A stretch of 64,000 nucleotides of DNA from Tubulanus polymorphus (Eukaryota; Nemertea; Palaeonemertea; Tubulaniformes; Tubulanidae), in assembly GCF_964204645.1 (NCBI RefSeq), contig NC_134028.1, forward strand, positions 13,629,263 to 13,693,262, read 5' to 3'. The notes under the pieces were generated by a model that made no database searches, was not told where the DNA came from, and saw nothing but the letters and a program-made list of their open reading frames with translations. This document shows positions 55,570 to 64,000 of the stretch, one piece after another (positions within the stretch are counted from its first letter, which is position 1; each line of letters starts with the position of its first letter). A program made the translations under genes and the position numbers.

Positions 55570-56882
55570 AACATAAAATCAATATCATCATAATCGAAAT
55601 CACTATTGGCTTCTTCATTTTCATTTAATTGTTCAGGTTCTTCTTCCATTCCATTTTTCTCATTTAAATAAAGTTCTATCTTGTTCCACATTTCATCTCG
55701 CTCTCTTTGTTTCTTTTTGTTTGTTAATTCATCAAATGGAATTATAATATCTATGTTTAAATAACTTACAATCTTATTTAAAAAGAATTCATAATTAATT
55801 GAATCTGTTATTCTATTTTCCAAATGATACAATAATATTTGTTTAAATATTTTTTTAATATTTTCCATATCTTCTTCTGTTAATTTAGGTTTTTCATAAT
55901 AATCGTTAAATAATAAATATAAATACATTTTCTTTTCTTTTGTGTTAAATGTTGACGGAATAATTGTTTTTATAATATCTTTTTAAGTTATTTCACCATT
56001 TTTATTTTCTATTATTTTCATTTTTTCAAGCCATTGCATATATTCTGGTGTATGATCTTCTATAGAAAATATTTTAAAAATTTCATCTAGATAATTTAAT
56101 TTTGGATCTATGAGAAAATTCCTAGTTTTTTCTTCACTCCATAAATTCTTTTGCCATCCACATTCATTACAAAATAACACAGTACCTTCTTGCCTTAAGG
56201 TCGCGTAACTACATTGGGGACATTTTCGTTTATAATTTATTGGTAATAGATCTTCATTAAGCTCTTGGTATTTTCTTACGTTTTCTTTATGTTTTATTGT
56301 TCTATTATGTAGATTTGAATTACTTGTTGTAATAATCAATTTACAATATTTACAATAATATGTTTTTCTTGTTAATATATTATATTGTTTTTCTAACTTT
56401 TCAACTGTTTCTTTATTATCTGGTAACGTTTTCTCATATTTTATTTTTTCTAATAAATTATCTTTTCTTTCATTGAATTCAGTTTCAAATTTATTAGAAA
56501 TTTTATCTATATGTGCTTTACGAAATTGATGATTCTCCCAATCTTCTATATTTTCAGGGCTATATTTTATTCGACAAGGCTCACAGAAATGATCTTTTAT
56601 ATTATCCTTGTCATAGAATAAGAAAGGTCTTTTCCAAATAACTTCAGGTTCAACTTCAACAGAATTACTATTACTTTCATTACTATCAACATTAGCCGTC
56701 GTGCCATTAATTTTACACTTCTCTGAATGTTTTTTAACATAATTTCTTGAGAATAATTTATCACATTTTGGGCAGTTTATTTTAGGGGGTTTATAATTTT
56801 CATCATGTTTTTTCGTATGTCGAGCCATATTACTTTTTCTTAGAAGTTCACCACAAATTTCACATGCTATCTTCTCATCCAT
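55566..56882 (-). pseudogene. VLTF3-like late transcription factor with zinc fingers
   Basis: Two frames in register, 56882-55983 (299 residues) and 55928-55566 (120 residues), separated by one TAA at 55985-55983 and 18 open codons. They form one gene of about 438 codons with a nonsense change. N-terminal part: C2H2-like fingers at residues 7-26, 37-56, 100-124 and 177-198. Then a zinc ribbon, C221/C224 and C238/C241 (CPQC, CNEC). The following domain (YLDEIFKIFSI, later KPKLTEEDMENIKKIF, FFLNKIVSYLNIDIIIPF, DEMWNKIELYLN) has the order and pattern of the poxvirus/NCLDV late transcription factor VLTF3 family: ribbon, helical domain, then a D/E-xx-W-xx-I helix. An acidic tail ends DDIDFMF. In poxviruses VLTF3 turns on late genes. 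The assignment is from pattern memory, not a search. A matching fragment at 18490 shows the C-terminal part is conserved. Confidence 0.65.
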
Positions 56883-56950
56883 TTATTTAGGAAAAATTTT
56901 ATTAAAATTAATTTTTAGTGATGAGCGGTAATTTTTTTATGTTATAAATA
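56883..56950. promoter_or_regulatory. Divergent late-promoter-like region
   Basis: Serves two genes. Minus strand: AAATTTTTCCTAAATAAATG for the VLTF3-like gene. Plus strand: TAATTTTTTTATGTTATAAA ahead of the candidate minor capsid ATG. Only 68 bp lie between the start codons. Confidence 0.6.
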
Positions 56951-57739
56951 ATGGTAGAATTAAAAGAATACAGAATATTTGTTGATTCAAGAAGACTTAC
57001 GAATTATAAATCACATGATTTATTAGTTCAATTAGATAGAGAATTTAAGAATTGTGTAGATTTAAAATTAGTTAATATAAGTTTATGTAACTCTTTTTAC
57101 AATATATCAGATAAAACTGATGAACATTGAAGCCTTTTTATTTTTGATAAGGATAAAAGAAAAAATTTTCAACTTATGCTTACACCAGGATTATATAATT
57201 TAGAAACATTAGAGCAAGAAATTAATAGAAAAGCTCGCATTAGATAAGGTAGTGATTCTAAATTTAATATTAAATTCATAAAAAGTGAGAGCTCTAATAA
57301 AATTAAAATAAAGTTTGATAATGATTATTATAAACTTTATCAACATACAATAGAAAGATATCTTTACATGGTAAAAAAACCTATAGCTAAACTGTTAGGA
57401 ATTCCTCCAGATAAAGATATTAGAGAAAACATATACGGTAGATCGAACTTAATACCTTTTACACATTTTTATATTTATTGCAATTTAATTGACCCAACAA
57501 AAACATTTGAAGCAACTAAAGATATAACTTGTAATTCTAGTATATTAAATATTTTACCATTAAAAAATGTTAAACAATTTGGAACGCAAATAAATTATAA
57601 TTTAACAGAATGTGATTTTAAACCTTGCATTCCTAAATTTAATAATTTTAAATTAGAAATAAGAAATCATAATGGATACTTAATTGATTTGAATAACTTT
57701 CCTGTGATATATGAATTAATTATAAGATGTAAAGAGTAA
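56951..57739 (+). pseudogene. Candidate minor capsid (penton-type) protein, two stops
   Basis: One frame of 262 codons interrupted by TGA at 57128-57130 and TAA at 57245-57247. The N-terminus (EYRIFVDSRRLTNYKSHDLL) and the beta-rich middle and end (LPLKNVKQFGTQINYNL, FNNFKLEIRNHNGYLIDLNN, FPVIYELIIRCKE) suggest a jelly-roll. Size and place suit the Polinton minor capsid protein. The open C-terminal part is 57368-57739. Copy G keeps a matching piece at 34080-34400. The fold is an inference from residue pattern only. Confidence 0.5.
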
Positions 57740-57755
57740 TTTTTTCATTATATAA
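57737..57755 (+). promoter_or_regulatory. Late-promoter-like box
   Basis: TAATTTTTTCATTATATAAATG; the TAA stop of the preceding gene is the first three bases of the T-run. Confidence 0.55.
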
Positions 57756-58115
57756 ATGAATATAACTGTTGGACCGAGTATATGTTTTGGGTTTGATTTT
57801 AAACGTGAGAAAGAAATTAAATTTAACATTAATGATGTAATTACACATATCAAAAATATTGCATTTTCTAATGAAACAACATTTGAGTATGAAACAACAA
57901 TAGATAAAGAAACTTTTAATGTAGAAAAGATTACTAATTTAATTAGAGAATCTTTAAGATTTTATGAATTAGATGAAGATTTTATCATCGATGATATAAA
58001 AAAAATAATAATTGAAATATATACAAATGAAACTAGTAATGAAATAAATGTTGAATTAATCATCACTAAGATAACTAAATATTTTGAAGATAGTAATTTT
58101 TTGATTAATAAATGA
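57756..58115 (+). CDS. Unknown 119-residue viral protein
   Basis: Intact frame. It starts NITVGPSICFGFDFKREKEI and is otherwise acidic and helical (KITNLIRESLRFYELDEDFI, VELIITKITKYFEDSNF). I do not recognise it and see no membrane segment. Its end overlaps the next start (ATGA), and its last codons hold the next promoter. Confidence 0.65.
   Translation: MNITVGPSICFGFDFKREKEIKFNINDVITHIKNIAFSNETTFEYETTIDKETFNVEKITNLIRESLRFYELDEDFIIDDIKKIIIEIYTNETSNEINVELIITKITKYFEDSNFLINK
58094..58111 (+). promoter_or_regulatory. Late-promoter-like box inside a coding end
   Basis: TAATTTTTTGATTAATAAATG lies within the last seven codons of the preceding gene, so the motif is kept even where it must also code. 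Confidence 0.5.
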
Positions 58116-58333
58116 GTGATAATAAGTGGATAATAACTGGATTATATAATGGAGCATTACTATCAGTTGGAACTGTTGGTTATTCAATGGTATTAAAAAA
58201 AGTATTCAAAATGGGAAGTGTTAATGTTGATAGATTTGATATCAATGATATTTTAAAATTAACATTAGCAGTTACTTTATCTAATTTAACAATTGATTAT
58301 TTGGAAAAACAAAAATATATTCCTCCCATATAA
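58112..58333 (+). CDS. Small membrane protein, 73 residues
   Basis: Intact. Two hydrophobic stretches: WIITGLYNGALLSVGTVGYS and DILKLTLAVTLSNLTI, with a basic link (LKKVFKMG). Small two-helix proteins of this look recur in animal Polintons next to the capsid cluster; the role is unknown. Start chosen by the promoter box and the ATGA overlap. Confidence 0.65.
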   Translation: MSDNKWIITGLYNGALLSVGTVGYSMVLKKVFKMGSVNVDRFDINDILKLTLAVTLSNLTIDYLEKQKYIPPI

Positions 58334-58338
58334 ATGCA

Positions 58339-58357
58339 TAATTTTTTTGCTAAATAA
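58339..58357 (+). promoter_or_regulatory. Late-promoter-like box
   Basis: TAATTTTTTTGCTAAATAAATG. Confidence 0.55.
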
Positions 58358-58713
58358 ATGGCTTCTGCAATTATAACTATTATAGGATCGGCAATTGTTA
58401 ACGCTTTTGCATTTGCTGGTGGTGGTTATTTATTTAAACATATTGATAAAAATGGATCATTAACAGAACAAAAAAGACATAACTTAGCATTAGAGAAATA
58501 TGATAACGCTGCAGAAGAATATAGAGAAAAGAGACAAAACTATAAACTAACAGTTTATATAACGCGGTAACCAATAAAGAAAAATTACATCTATACAAAC
58601 CTAAATTATCAGATTATTATACCCCAAGTAAAGAACAACAGAAATATGAAATAATATGGATTTTAGGCGGAACTGTTATTGTTATATTTGTTGCTTATAA
58701 ATTTACTAATTAG
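58358..58713 (+). pseudogene. Small membrane protein, frameshifted
   Basis: The N-terminal frame (to 58570) has the hydrophobic start ASAIITIIGSAIVNAFAFAG and a charged helix (KRHNLALEKYDNAAEEYREK). A shift near 58550 moves the rest (KPKLSDYYTPS, then IIWILGGTVIVIFVAYKF) to another frame, ending 58713. One helix at each end and a PKLSDYYxPS-type linker are features I associate with a conserved animal Polinton protein. A length of about 115 codons suits it. The C-terminal part survives in copies C and F. Confidence 0.7.
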
Positions 58714-58732
58714 TAATTTTTTTTCTAAATAA
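58714..58732 (+). promoter_or_regulatory. Late-promoter-like box
   Basis: TAATTTTTTTTCTAAATAAATG, directly after the preceding stop. Confidence 0.55.
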
Positions 58733-59167
58733 ATGGAAGATAAAGTTGATAATAATGATATTATTCCTCATGATATAAATAAAACTAAATTAAAAACATA
58801 TTTAGAAAAACAAATATTAGAATTTGAAAGTGACTTTAAGAAAAAAAAGAAAAAATATTTAAAAAGTAAAATTATATATTATTTGATTATAAGTGGTTCG
58901 GTTACAATTAGTTCTGTAATAACATTTTTAGCAATATTCAGCTCATTAACACCTTTAGCTATATCAATTGGCGTATTAGGATTAAGTTCAAGTGTTTTAA
59001 CTGGTATAAGTTCAAAATTAAATATAAAAAGTAATAAAGAAAAAATTAAAACTAATATAAAAGAAATTAATAAATAAAAGAACACACTAGATTATATAAT
59101 AAGTTTAAATGGTCATATAACAGTTGAAGAACAAGATAAATTATTAAAAGAATTAATAAATTATTAA
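58733..59167 (+). pseudogene. Two-helix membrane protein, one nonsense codon
   Basis: Frame 58733-59077 ends at a TAA, but the next 29 codons stay open in the same frame to TAA at 59165-59167 (KNTLDYIISLNGHIT). Copy C has a leucine codon at the stop position, so a single base change made this stop. Hydrophobic segments are IIYYLIISGSVTISSVITFL and LTPLAISIGVLGLSSSVLTG. A basic helix precedes and follows them. Confidence 0.75.
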
Positions 59168-59183
59168 TTTTTTAATTATATAA
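59164..59183 (+). promoter_or_regulatory. Late-promoter-like box
   Basis: TAATTTTTTAATTATATAAATG, using the end of the previous gene's stop codon. Confidence 0.55.
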
Positions 59184-60572
59184 ATGGTAGATAGTTTTCC
59201 AAAAGCTTTCCAATATAATAAATCAATTAAATATAATATTCCAGCAATAGATTTTAATAAAGATATTACATATAGAAATGAAGTTTTAGATTCATTAACT
59301 AATTTAGAAATTTATGTTACTGAAACTAATAATTTTAATGCAAAGATGGAAAATATATTTCATGTATATTTAATTGATTTTAAAAAATTGAAAGATGAAA
59401 AACAATGGTTATTAAAATCTAATATGAAGTATTGGCAGAACCAATTAAATTTAGCTGTTTATTGTGCAACAACAGGTTGTGGAATTAGTTGGAATGATCA
59501 TTTGAATAATTCTAAATATAAATTAATTCAAAGTTTATTTAGATTTCATACATACTTTCAAATAAGATTAATATTAAATGAATTAGAGTGTCCTTTACCA
59601 GGATCTAGGTATTTTAATAAATTAGATAATAATATTAATTTGTCAAAGTTTTATAAAATTTGTAATGAATTTAATATAGATATAAATAATTCTGATTTTA
59701 GAACGAAAATTGGAACAATAAGATCACTTCCTTGCCCTAAAAAGATTGCAGAATATTGTGCACTTCCCATACCATCTAATAGTTTTTATAATATCTATAA
59801 TAATAATTTAAGTTATGGTAAAATAGAAACTAAGGATTTAGAAACATTAAATTTCAATAAATTACCGACATTTTATGATAATTTAAAACAAGAAAACAAT
59901 AATGGTTGGGTTTATTTCATTTTAGAAAATAGTGAAGGTTTTACTAAATCAGGTATAGAAAGAATAAATCAATCTATTAGAACTTATTTGATATGTATTT
60001 TAGGTGCGCAAGTTGAAACGAGATCCCCAATAATTGGAAATTTAAATACATCATTTGATACACAGAAACAATTCAAAGTATTATTTGAAGATTCAATTCA
60101 TAATGATAAAAATAGATCGATTCCGGAAAACATTGTAAGATATCAAAATTATTTAGATAAATCTCATGTAAGACTAAATTATTGCATAGGCCCTAATCTA
60201 TTAACTATTTCTAATGATTTAGTATTAAAGATGGGAAACATAATTGGTTATAATAATCTAATTAAAACTGCAACAATAAATAATTCATTTGGATTGAATG
60301 ATATAAATAATAAGATAATTTCTGCTCCAAAATTAATGGAAGGTGAAAAAAATAAAAAACATATTCAATCAACAGAAACTAAAACTAATAATATTAAATT
60401 AAATAATGATTCTAAAATAAAAGATTACAATACATCAGAAAATATTAGAACTGATAAAATTCAACATGAAATAATTAAACTAAATGATGATAATAAATCC
60501 CATGAAAATACTAAATTAGCTTTAACTTGTATAGGAATTGTAATCGGAGGAAAATTATATTTTAAATTTTAA
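59184..60572 (+). CDS. Conserved Polinton virion-cluster protein, intact
   Basis: 462 residues, the best preserved large viral gene here. The N-terminal half has VDSFPKAFQYNKSIKYNIPA, MENIFHVYLIDFKKLKDEKQ, CATTGCGISWNDHL and FRFHTYFQIRLILNELECPL. The C-terminal half has GFTKSGIERINQSIRTYLIC, ILGAQVETRSP and NIVRYQNYLDKSH. It ends in a charged linker and a membrane anchor (LALTCIGIVIGGKLYFKF). I recognise it as a conserved protein encoded next to the capsid in animal Polintons. Its exact function is not known to me; a structural or assembly role is inferred from position. Copies A and C hold broken versions. Confidence 0.75.
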   Translation: MVDSFPKAFQYNKSIKYNIPAIDFNKDITYRNEVLDSLTNLEIYVTETNNFNAKMENIFHVYLIDFKKLKDEKQWLLKSNMKYWQNQLNLAVYCATTGCGISWNDHLNNSKYKLIQSLFRFHTYFQIRLILNELECPLPGSRYFNKLDNNINLSKFYKICNEFNIDINNSDFRTKIGTIRSLPCPKKIAEYCALPIPSNSFYNIYNNNLSYGKIETKDLETLNFNKLPTFYDNLKQENNNGWVYFILENSEGFTKSGIERINQSIRTYLICILGAQVETRSPIIGNLNTSFDTQKQFKVLFEDSIHNDKNRSIPENIVRYQNYLDKSHVRLNYCIGPNLLTISNDLVLKMGNIIGYNNLIKTATINNSFGLNDINNKIISAPKLMEGEKNKKHIQSTETKTNNIKLNNDSKIKDYNTSENIRTDKIQHEIIKLNDDNKSHENTKLALTCIGIVIGGKLYFKF

Positions 60573-60588
60573 TTTTTTTATTATATAA
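60570..60588 (+). promoter_or_regulatory. Late-promoter-like box
   Basis: TAATTTTTTTATTATATAAATG, one base into the previous stop. Confidence 0.55.
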
Positions 60589-62022
60589 ATGGATGTAGAA
60601 GGTGGAGAAGATATTAGAATGGATCCTTTTGATGAACCTGGTATAAGTGATGAACAACCACCTGATTTTGATGAAACAAGTTTTAATGATGGTAATGAGC
60701 ACGGATATAATAATAATTTAAATATGCCTGATTATATTAAAAATGCAGAATCACAATTAAATCCTGAAAATTTAGACCCAGGTTTAGTAAAAGAAGATTT
60801 AGATAATTTAAACAAAATACCTAAATTAGAAGATTTAATTGAAAAATCTAAACTTAACATAAATGATGAAGACGTTGGACTTTTAGCATATCAATTAAAA
60901 TTTTTAGATAATGGTAAATGTTATTATCGTTTGAAAGGTGATTATTATATTGATATCACTTCCAAAAATAATAAAAAAATATTAGCGGAATCAACTTTGA
61001 AAAGTTTAAAACCAGATAAAATTAAAAGAATAAGTAATAGTTATGAAATAACTGATGTTACACAAAAAGAAATAGATGATAATATAGACGTATTTAAACA
61101 AAGAATTAATGAATTATTTGAAATAATCAAATAGAAATCAGAAACAGAAACAACTTCTGAACAGAATATAACTTCCAAAACTAGTAAACTTAAATCAAAT
61201 AAAGTTTCAATTGAAAAACTTTTACCGAATGGATTAATTGATGCAACAGATCAACAATTAGAAGATTTAAATATATTTTCTGATGAAGCAATTAGAGAAA
61301 TTATTAGTATAAGAAATGAAGCTGATAAAATTGCACATAATAAAAGTATAAGAGATCAAAAAATTATGTATTTGGAAAAAGAATTAACTAATGCAAATAA
61401 AGAAATAGAACAACTAAAGTCTGATTTAGATCATCAAGTAATTGATGAAATAGAATATAGGCAAAAAGAATTACGTTTAGAAAAAGAAATTAATAATTTA
61501 AAAGATAATTTAGAAGTACAAGAAGAAGAAATTAAATTATTATTAAAATCATATGATTATAATATTAATAGATTAAAAGTTATTTTTAAAGATTTGTTGA
61601 TTAAACCAAATTCTGAAATATCATTAAAAGATAGAATAAAGTTATTATTTAAATTAGAAGGAATAACAATTCTTTCAATTCTAACAGCTGTAACTATGTT
61701 ATTTACAACAATTGGTTTAGCAATATCAAATGCTTTAAAATCTACTCCTACTCCCAATAAACCAGATAAACCCCCAGATAATAATTCTATACAAGATAAA
61801 GTTAAGGATGGTTTAAAGAAATTAGCAAAATATTTATGGGAACTATCTAAAAAATCTGCTGCAGCATTGCCAGGAGTTATTGCATCAATTGTTGGTTTTA
61901 TATTGAAATCTGCAGGAAACATTATTAACTTTGCTGCTGAACATATTATTTTATTTTTAATTACAGTTGTAAGTGCTATTATTTTTGGTTTAGTAAATAT
62001 GATATCAAAAAATATCAAGTAA
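60589..62022 (+). pseudogene. Coiled-coil and membrane protein, one nonsense codon
   Basis: 478 codons in one frame broken only by TAG at 61132-61134. Acidic start (DVEGGEDIRMDPFDEPGISD), a folded-looking part (LAYQLKFLDNGKCYYRLKGD), then after the stop a long coiled coil (ELTNANKEIEQLKSDLDHQ, RLEKEINNLKDNLEVQEEE). The C-terminal block is TILSILTAVTMLFTTIGLAI, the linker STPTPNKPDKPPDNNS, KDGLKKLAKYLWELSKKSAA and two more hydrophobic stretches. The C-terminal block is nearly identical to copy A, while the front half differs strongly, so the two halves evolve at different rates. The role is unknown; it probably anchors to a membrane. Confidence 0.75.
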
Positions 62023-62043
62023 ACATGATCAAAAATAAATAAT

Positions 62044-62062
62044 TAATTTTTTTGTTATATAA
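62044..62062 (+). promoter_or_regulatory. Late-promoter-like box, capsid gene
   Basis: TAATTTTTTTGTTATATAAATG. The same leader precedes the capsid gene in copies A (2929-2947) and C. Confidence 0.6.
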
Positions 62063-63309
62063 ATGAGTGGGAGTTATATCAATCCTTCTAGGAATCATAG
62101 AATATCTAATGCTATTAAAGCAGAAAGATCACATCATATAATTACTCATAACCCTTCAAATATTAATCCCGATGAAACTTTATATGTTAGAATTCCTAGA
62201 TTAACACAAAATACTTTTTATGTTCCAAATAGTATTTATTTATCAGCCGATATAAAAGTAACGGGCCATGATAACAATTATGTTGTTGATAATGTTGGGA
62301 GATATTTGATTAAAAAATTAACTATAAAGATTGGTCCAGAAACAGTTTTCTCATTAGATGATTATAATTTATTTATGCATTATAAAGATTTATGGTTAAC
62401 TAAAGAAAATAGAAATAATATGATATTTCAAGGAATCCAATCAGAAAACCATAATAAATTAAGATCAGGAGCTAATGACGCAATAGTAACTCGTGCCACA
62501 GATAATTTGATTAAAAAGATTTATGGAAGCAAATGTAAAATTCCATTAGACTTTGAATTGATAAATAATAATGCACCTTTATATAAATACGCAATTCAAG
62601 AAGATATTATATTTGAGATAACATTTGCTCCTGTAAATGAAATTGTATTATCTAGCGTTGTTAAAGATATGGGTTATAAATTATCGAATATATGTTTAGA
62701 ATATAACACAGTAACTAATGAAAATATTGCTAGCACAATTCAAACTCAATGCAATCAAGGATTTTCATTATTATATGATTATATTGATAAATTTAAAACT
62801 GTAACTATTAATGCAAATGATGAAATAATTAATGAGAATATTAACTTCCCAAGAAGATCTATTAAAGGTATATTAATATTTTTTACCATTGCAACATATA
62901 CTAATGGTGCAATAAATGTTGATAATTATTATAATCCTGAAATAACAAAAGTAGAAATAACTATCGAAGGAATAGCAAATAAAATATTTTGTCAAGGAAT
63001 GAGAATGATAGATCAATGGCCAGAAATTAGAAAACATTTTATGAATGAAAAAGTAAAATCATCTGAAAATTGTAATACTAATCAAATTGATTATTATACC
63101 GGTAATAAATATGCATTATGGTTAGATTTTAGAACAACAGAGGATAATTCATTACATGGTTCTGGGAAAAATTACAAAACACTAAAGATGGAATACAATT
63201 ATTCATGAAAAAGAAAAAAGGAAGCCTAAATTTCAAAATGCACATTTATATTATATCTGACGCGCAATTAAATATTGTAAATTCACAGTTAGATAGTATT
63301 CAATATTAG
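62063..63309 (+). pseudogene. Major capsid protein, one frameshift near the end
   Basis: The 381-residue frame 62063-63208 reads SGSYINPSRNHRISNAIKAE, RIPRLTQNTFYVPNSIYLSA, KKLTIKIGPETVFSLDDYNL, KENRNNMIFQGIQSENHNKL, KIPLDFELINNNAPLYKYAI, NFPRRSIKGILIFFTIATYT and YYTGNKYALWLDFRTTEDNS. These are hallmarks I know from the double jelly-roll capsid protein of animal Polintons. Compared with copy E, one A is missing from an A-run near 63166. The natural end (MHIYIISDAQLNI) lies in the next frame and stops at 63307-63309, giving about 415 codons. It builds the icosahedral shell. Confidence 0.72.
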
Positions 63310-63330
63310 AAATATAAAGTTAAAATTAAC

Positions 63331-63339
63331 GATATATAA
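63331..63339 (+). promoter_or_regulatory. TATATAAATG box of the integrase gene
   Basis: GATATATAAATG is present but the upstream T-run is missing, unlike the virion genes. The integrase may be expressed in a different phase. Confidence 0.4.
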
Positions 63340-64000
63340 ATGGGAGGTAAAAAAACTCTTAATACTAAAGAACAATATATAAGAAATTTATATTACAACC
63401 CTGAGAGTTCGGTTGCTTATTCTTCTACCAAAAATATATGGCGTCAAGTAAAACAAGATAAATTAGATAAGATAATCCCACAAAATTTAGTTAAAAATAA
63501 AGATATAAATGAATTTATGTTAGAACAACCAACATACACAACACATAAAAAAATTGTTAGAAAATATAAAACTCGTAAAACTATGGTAAGTTATGTAGAT
63601 CAACAGTGGCAAGGAGATTTAATTGATATGAAAAATGTTAAGAAAGGCAATGATGATTATTGGTGGTTATTGAATATAATTGATATTTTTAGTCATTATG
63701 TATGGAGCTTCCCACTTTATAGAAAAGATGCTGTACAAACATCAAATGTTTTAAGAAAATTTCTTTCGGATGATAAACTAAAACCAGAAAAAATACAATT
63801 TGATGATGGAAAAGAATTTGATAATTCACTTGTTCATGAACTCTTAGATAATCATAATATTAAATATTTTTCAACAAAATCGGATAAAAAAGCAGCAGTT
63901 GTTGAACGATTTAATAGAACATTAAGAACAAGAATGTGGAAATATTTTACAGCCAATAATACTTTTAAATGGATTGATGTTTTGCCAAAATTGATAGAAG
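63340..64000 (+). CDS. Retroviral-type (rve) integrase, start only
   Basis: 220 codons open to the window edge. The N-terminal part is basic (GGKKTLNTKEQYIRNLYYNP). The DDE core follows: QWQGDLIDMK (first Asp), HYVWSFPLYRKD, IQFDDGKEFDNSLV (second Asp) and KAAVVERFNRTLR (Glu), spaced as in rve integrases. It would insert the element DNA into the host chromosome. The frame shows no breaks within the window. The C-terminal part, often with a chromodomain in Polintons, is not visible. Confidence 0.88.
   Translation, partial: MGGKKTLNTKEQYIRNLYYNPESSVAYSSTKNIWRQVKQDKLDKIIPQNLVKNKDINEFMLEQPTYTTHKKIVRKYKTRKTMVSYVDQQWQGDLIDMKNVKKGNDDYWWLLNIIDIFSHYVWSFPLYRKDAVQTSNVLRKFLSDDKLKPEKIQFDDGKEFDNSLVHELLDNHNIKYFSTKSDKKAAVVERFNRTLRTRMWKYFTANNTFKWIDVLPKLIE

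Larger units (their letters stand above)
50481..64000 (+). mobile_element. Maverick/Polinton-type endogenous virus, copy I (partial)
   Basis: Left terminus AGTAATTGGAAAA followed by GAGGACGAGAGGACGAGAC; the terminus recurs at 20431 and 20900. Contents: PolB with intein, VLTF3-like gene, candidate minor capsid, small membrane proteins, virion-cluster protein, coiled-coil protein, major capsid and integrase. PolB plus retroviral-type integrase plus capsid defines the class. The right end and any ATPase or protease genes are outside the window. Confidence 0.88.

Noticed and set aside
57128-61134. Recoded stop codons or an alternative genetic code in the virus
   Set aside because: All three stop types occur as interruptions, frameshifts occur as well, and copy C has a sense codon at one of the positions. 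Decay explains this more simply.

Overview
The window reads as nuclear DNA of an invertebrate animal. It is AT-rich and packed with mobile elements. The only host gene I can follow is the C-terminal half of a dual oxidase (DUOX) on the minus strand. Eleven short exons with good splice sites run from about 36.06 kb down to the stop codon at 6.44 kb. Most of the first 36 kb is therefore DUOX intron, and the introns are full of inserted elements. I cannot name the species.

The second theme is a Maverick/Polinton-type endogenous virus. One long copy (copy I) starts at 50,481 inside the reverse-transcriptase region of a DIRS-like retrotransposon and runs off the right edge. In order it carries: a zinc-finger and protein-primed DNA polymerase B gene whose palm motif C is split by an intein; a minus-strand zinc-ribbon gene resembling the poxvirus/NCLDV late transcription factor VLTF3; a candidate minor capsid gene; four small genes, mostly membrane proteins; two long conserved Polinton proteins; the major capsid gene; and the start of a retrovirus-type integrase. 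Several genes carry single in-frame stops or frameshifts, so the copy is decaying. No packaging ATPase or protease gene is visible, and they may lie beyond 64 kb. Decayed pieces of the same virus lie at 1-3.4, 8.9-9.5, 13.4-18.6, 19.2-19.5, 20.4-21.3, 21.5-23.8, 25.3-25.6, 32.4-34.4 and 36.1-36.4 kb, mostly inside DUOX introns.

The most interesting signal links two parts of the virus. Nearly every viral gene starts right after a T-run, a short spacer and a TAAATG-like box that overlaps the start codon. This is the layout of poxvirus late promoters, and the same element encodes a VLTF3-like factor. Together they suggest that the virus had its own late transcription programme.

Other elements: a DIRS-type tyrosine-recombinase retrotransposon (26.9-31.6 kb) nested in a Penelope-like element; a second Penelope-like GIY-YIG fragment (22.0-22.8 kb) next to a hammerhead-like motif; a solo LTR at 17.1-17.7 kb inside a viral gene; a tRNA-derived SINE; two MITE or fold-back elements; several tandem repeats; and a long inverted repeat (about 23.9-26.7 and 38.2-41.9 kb).
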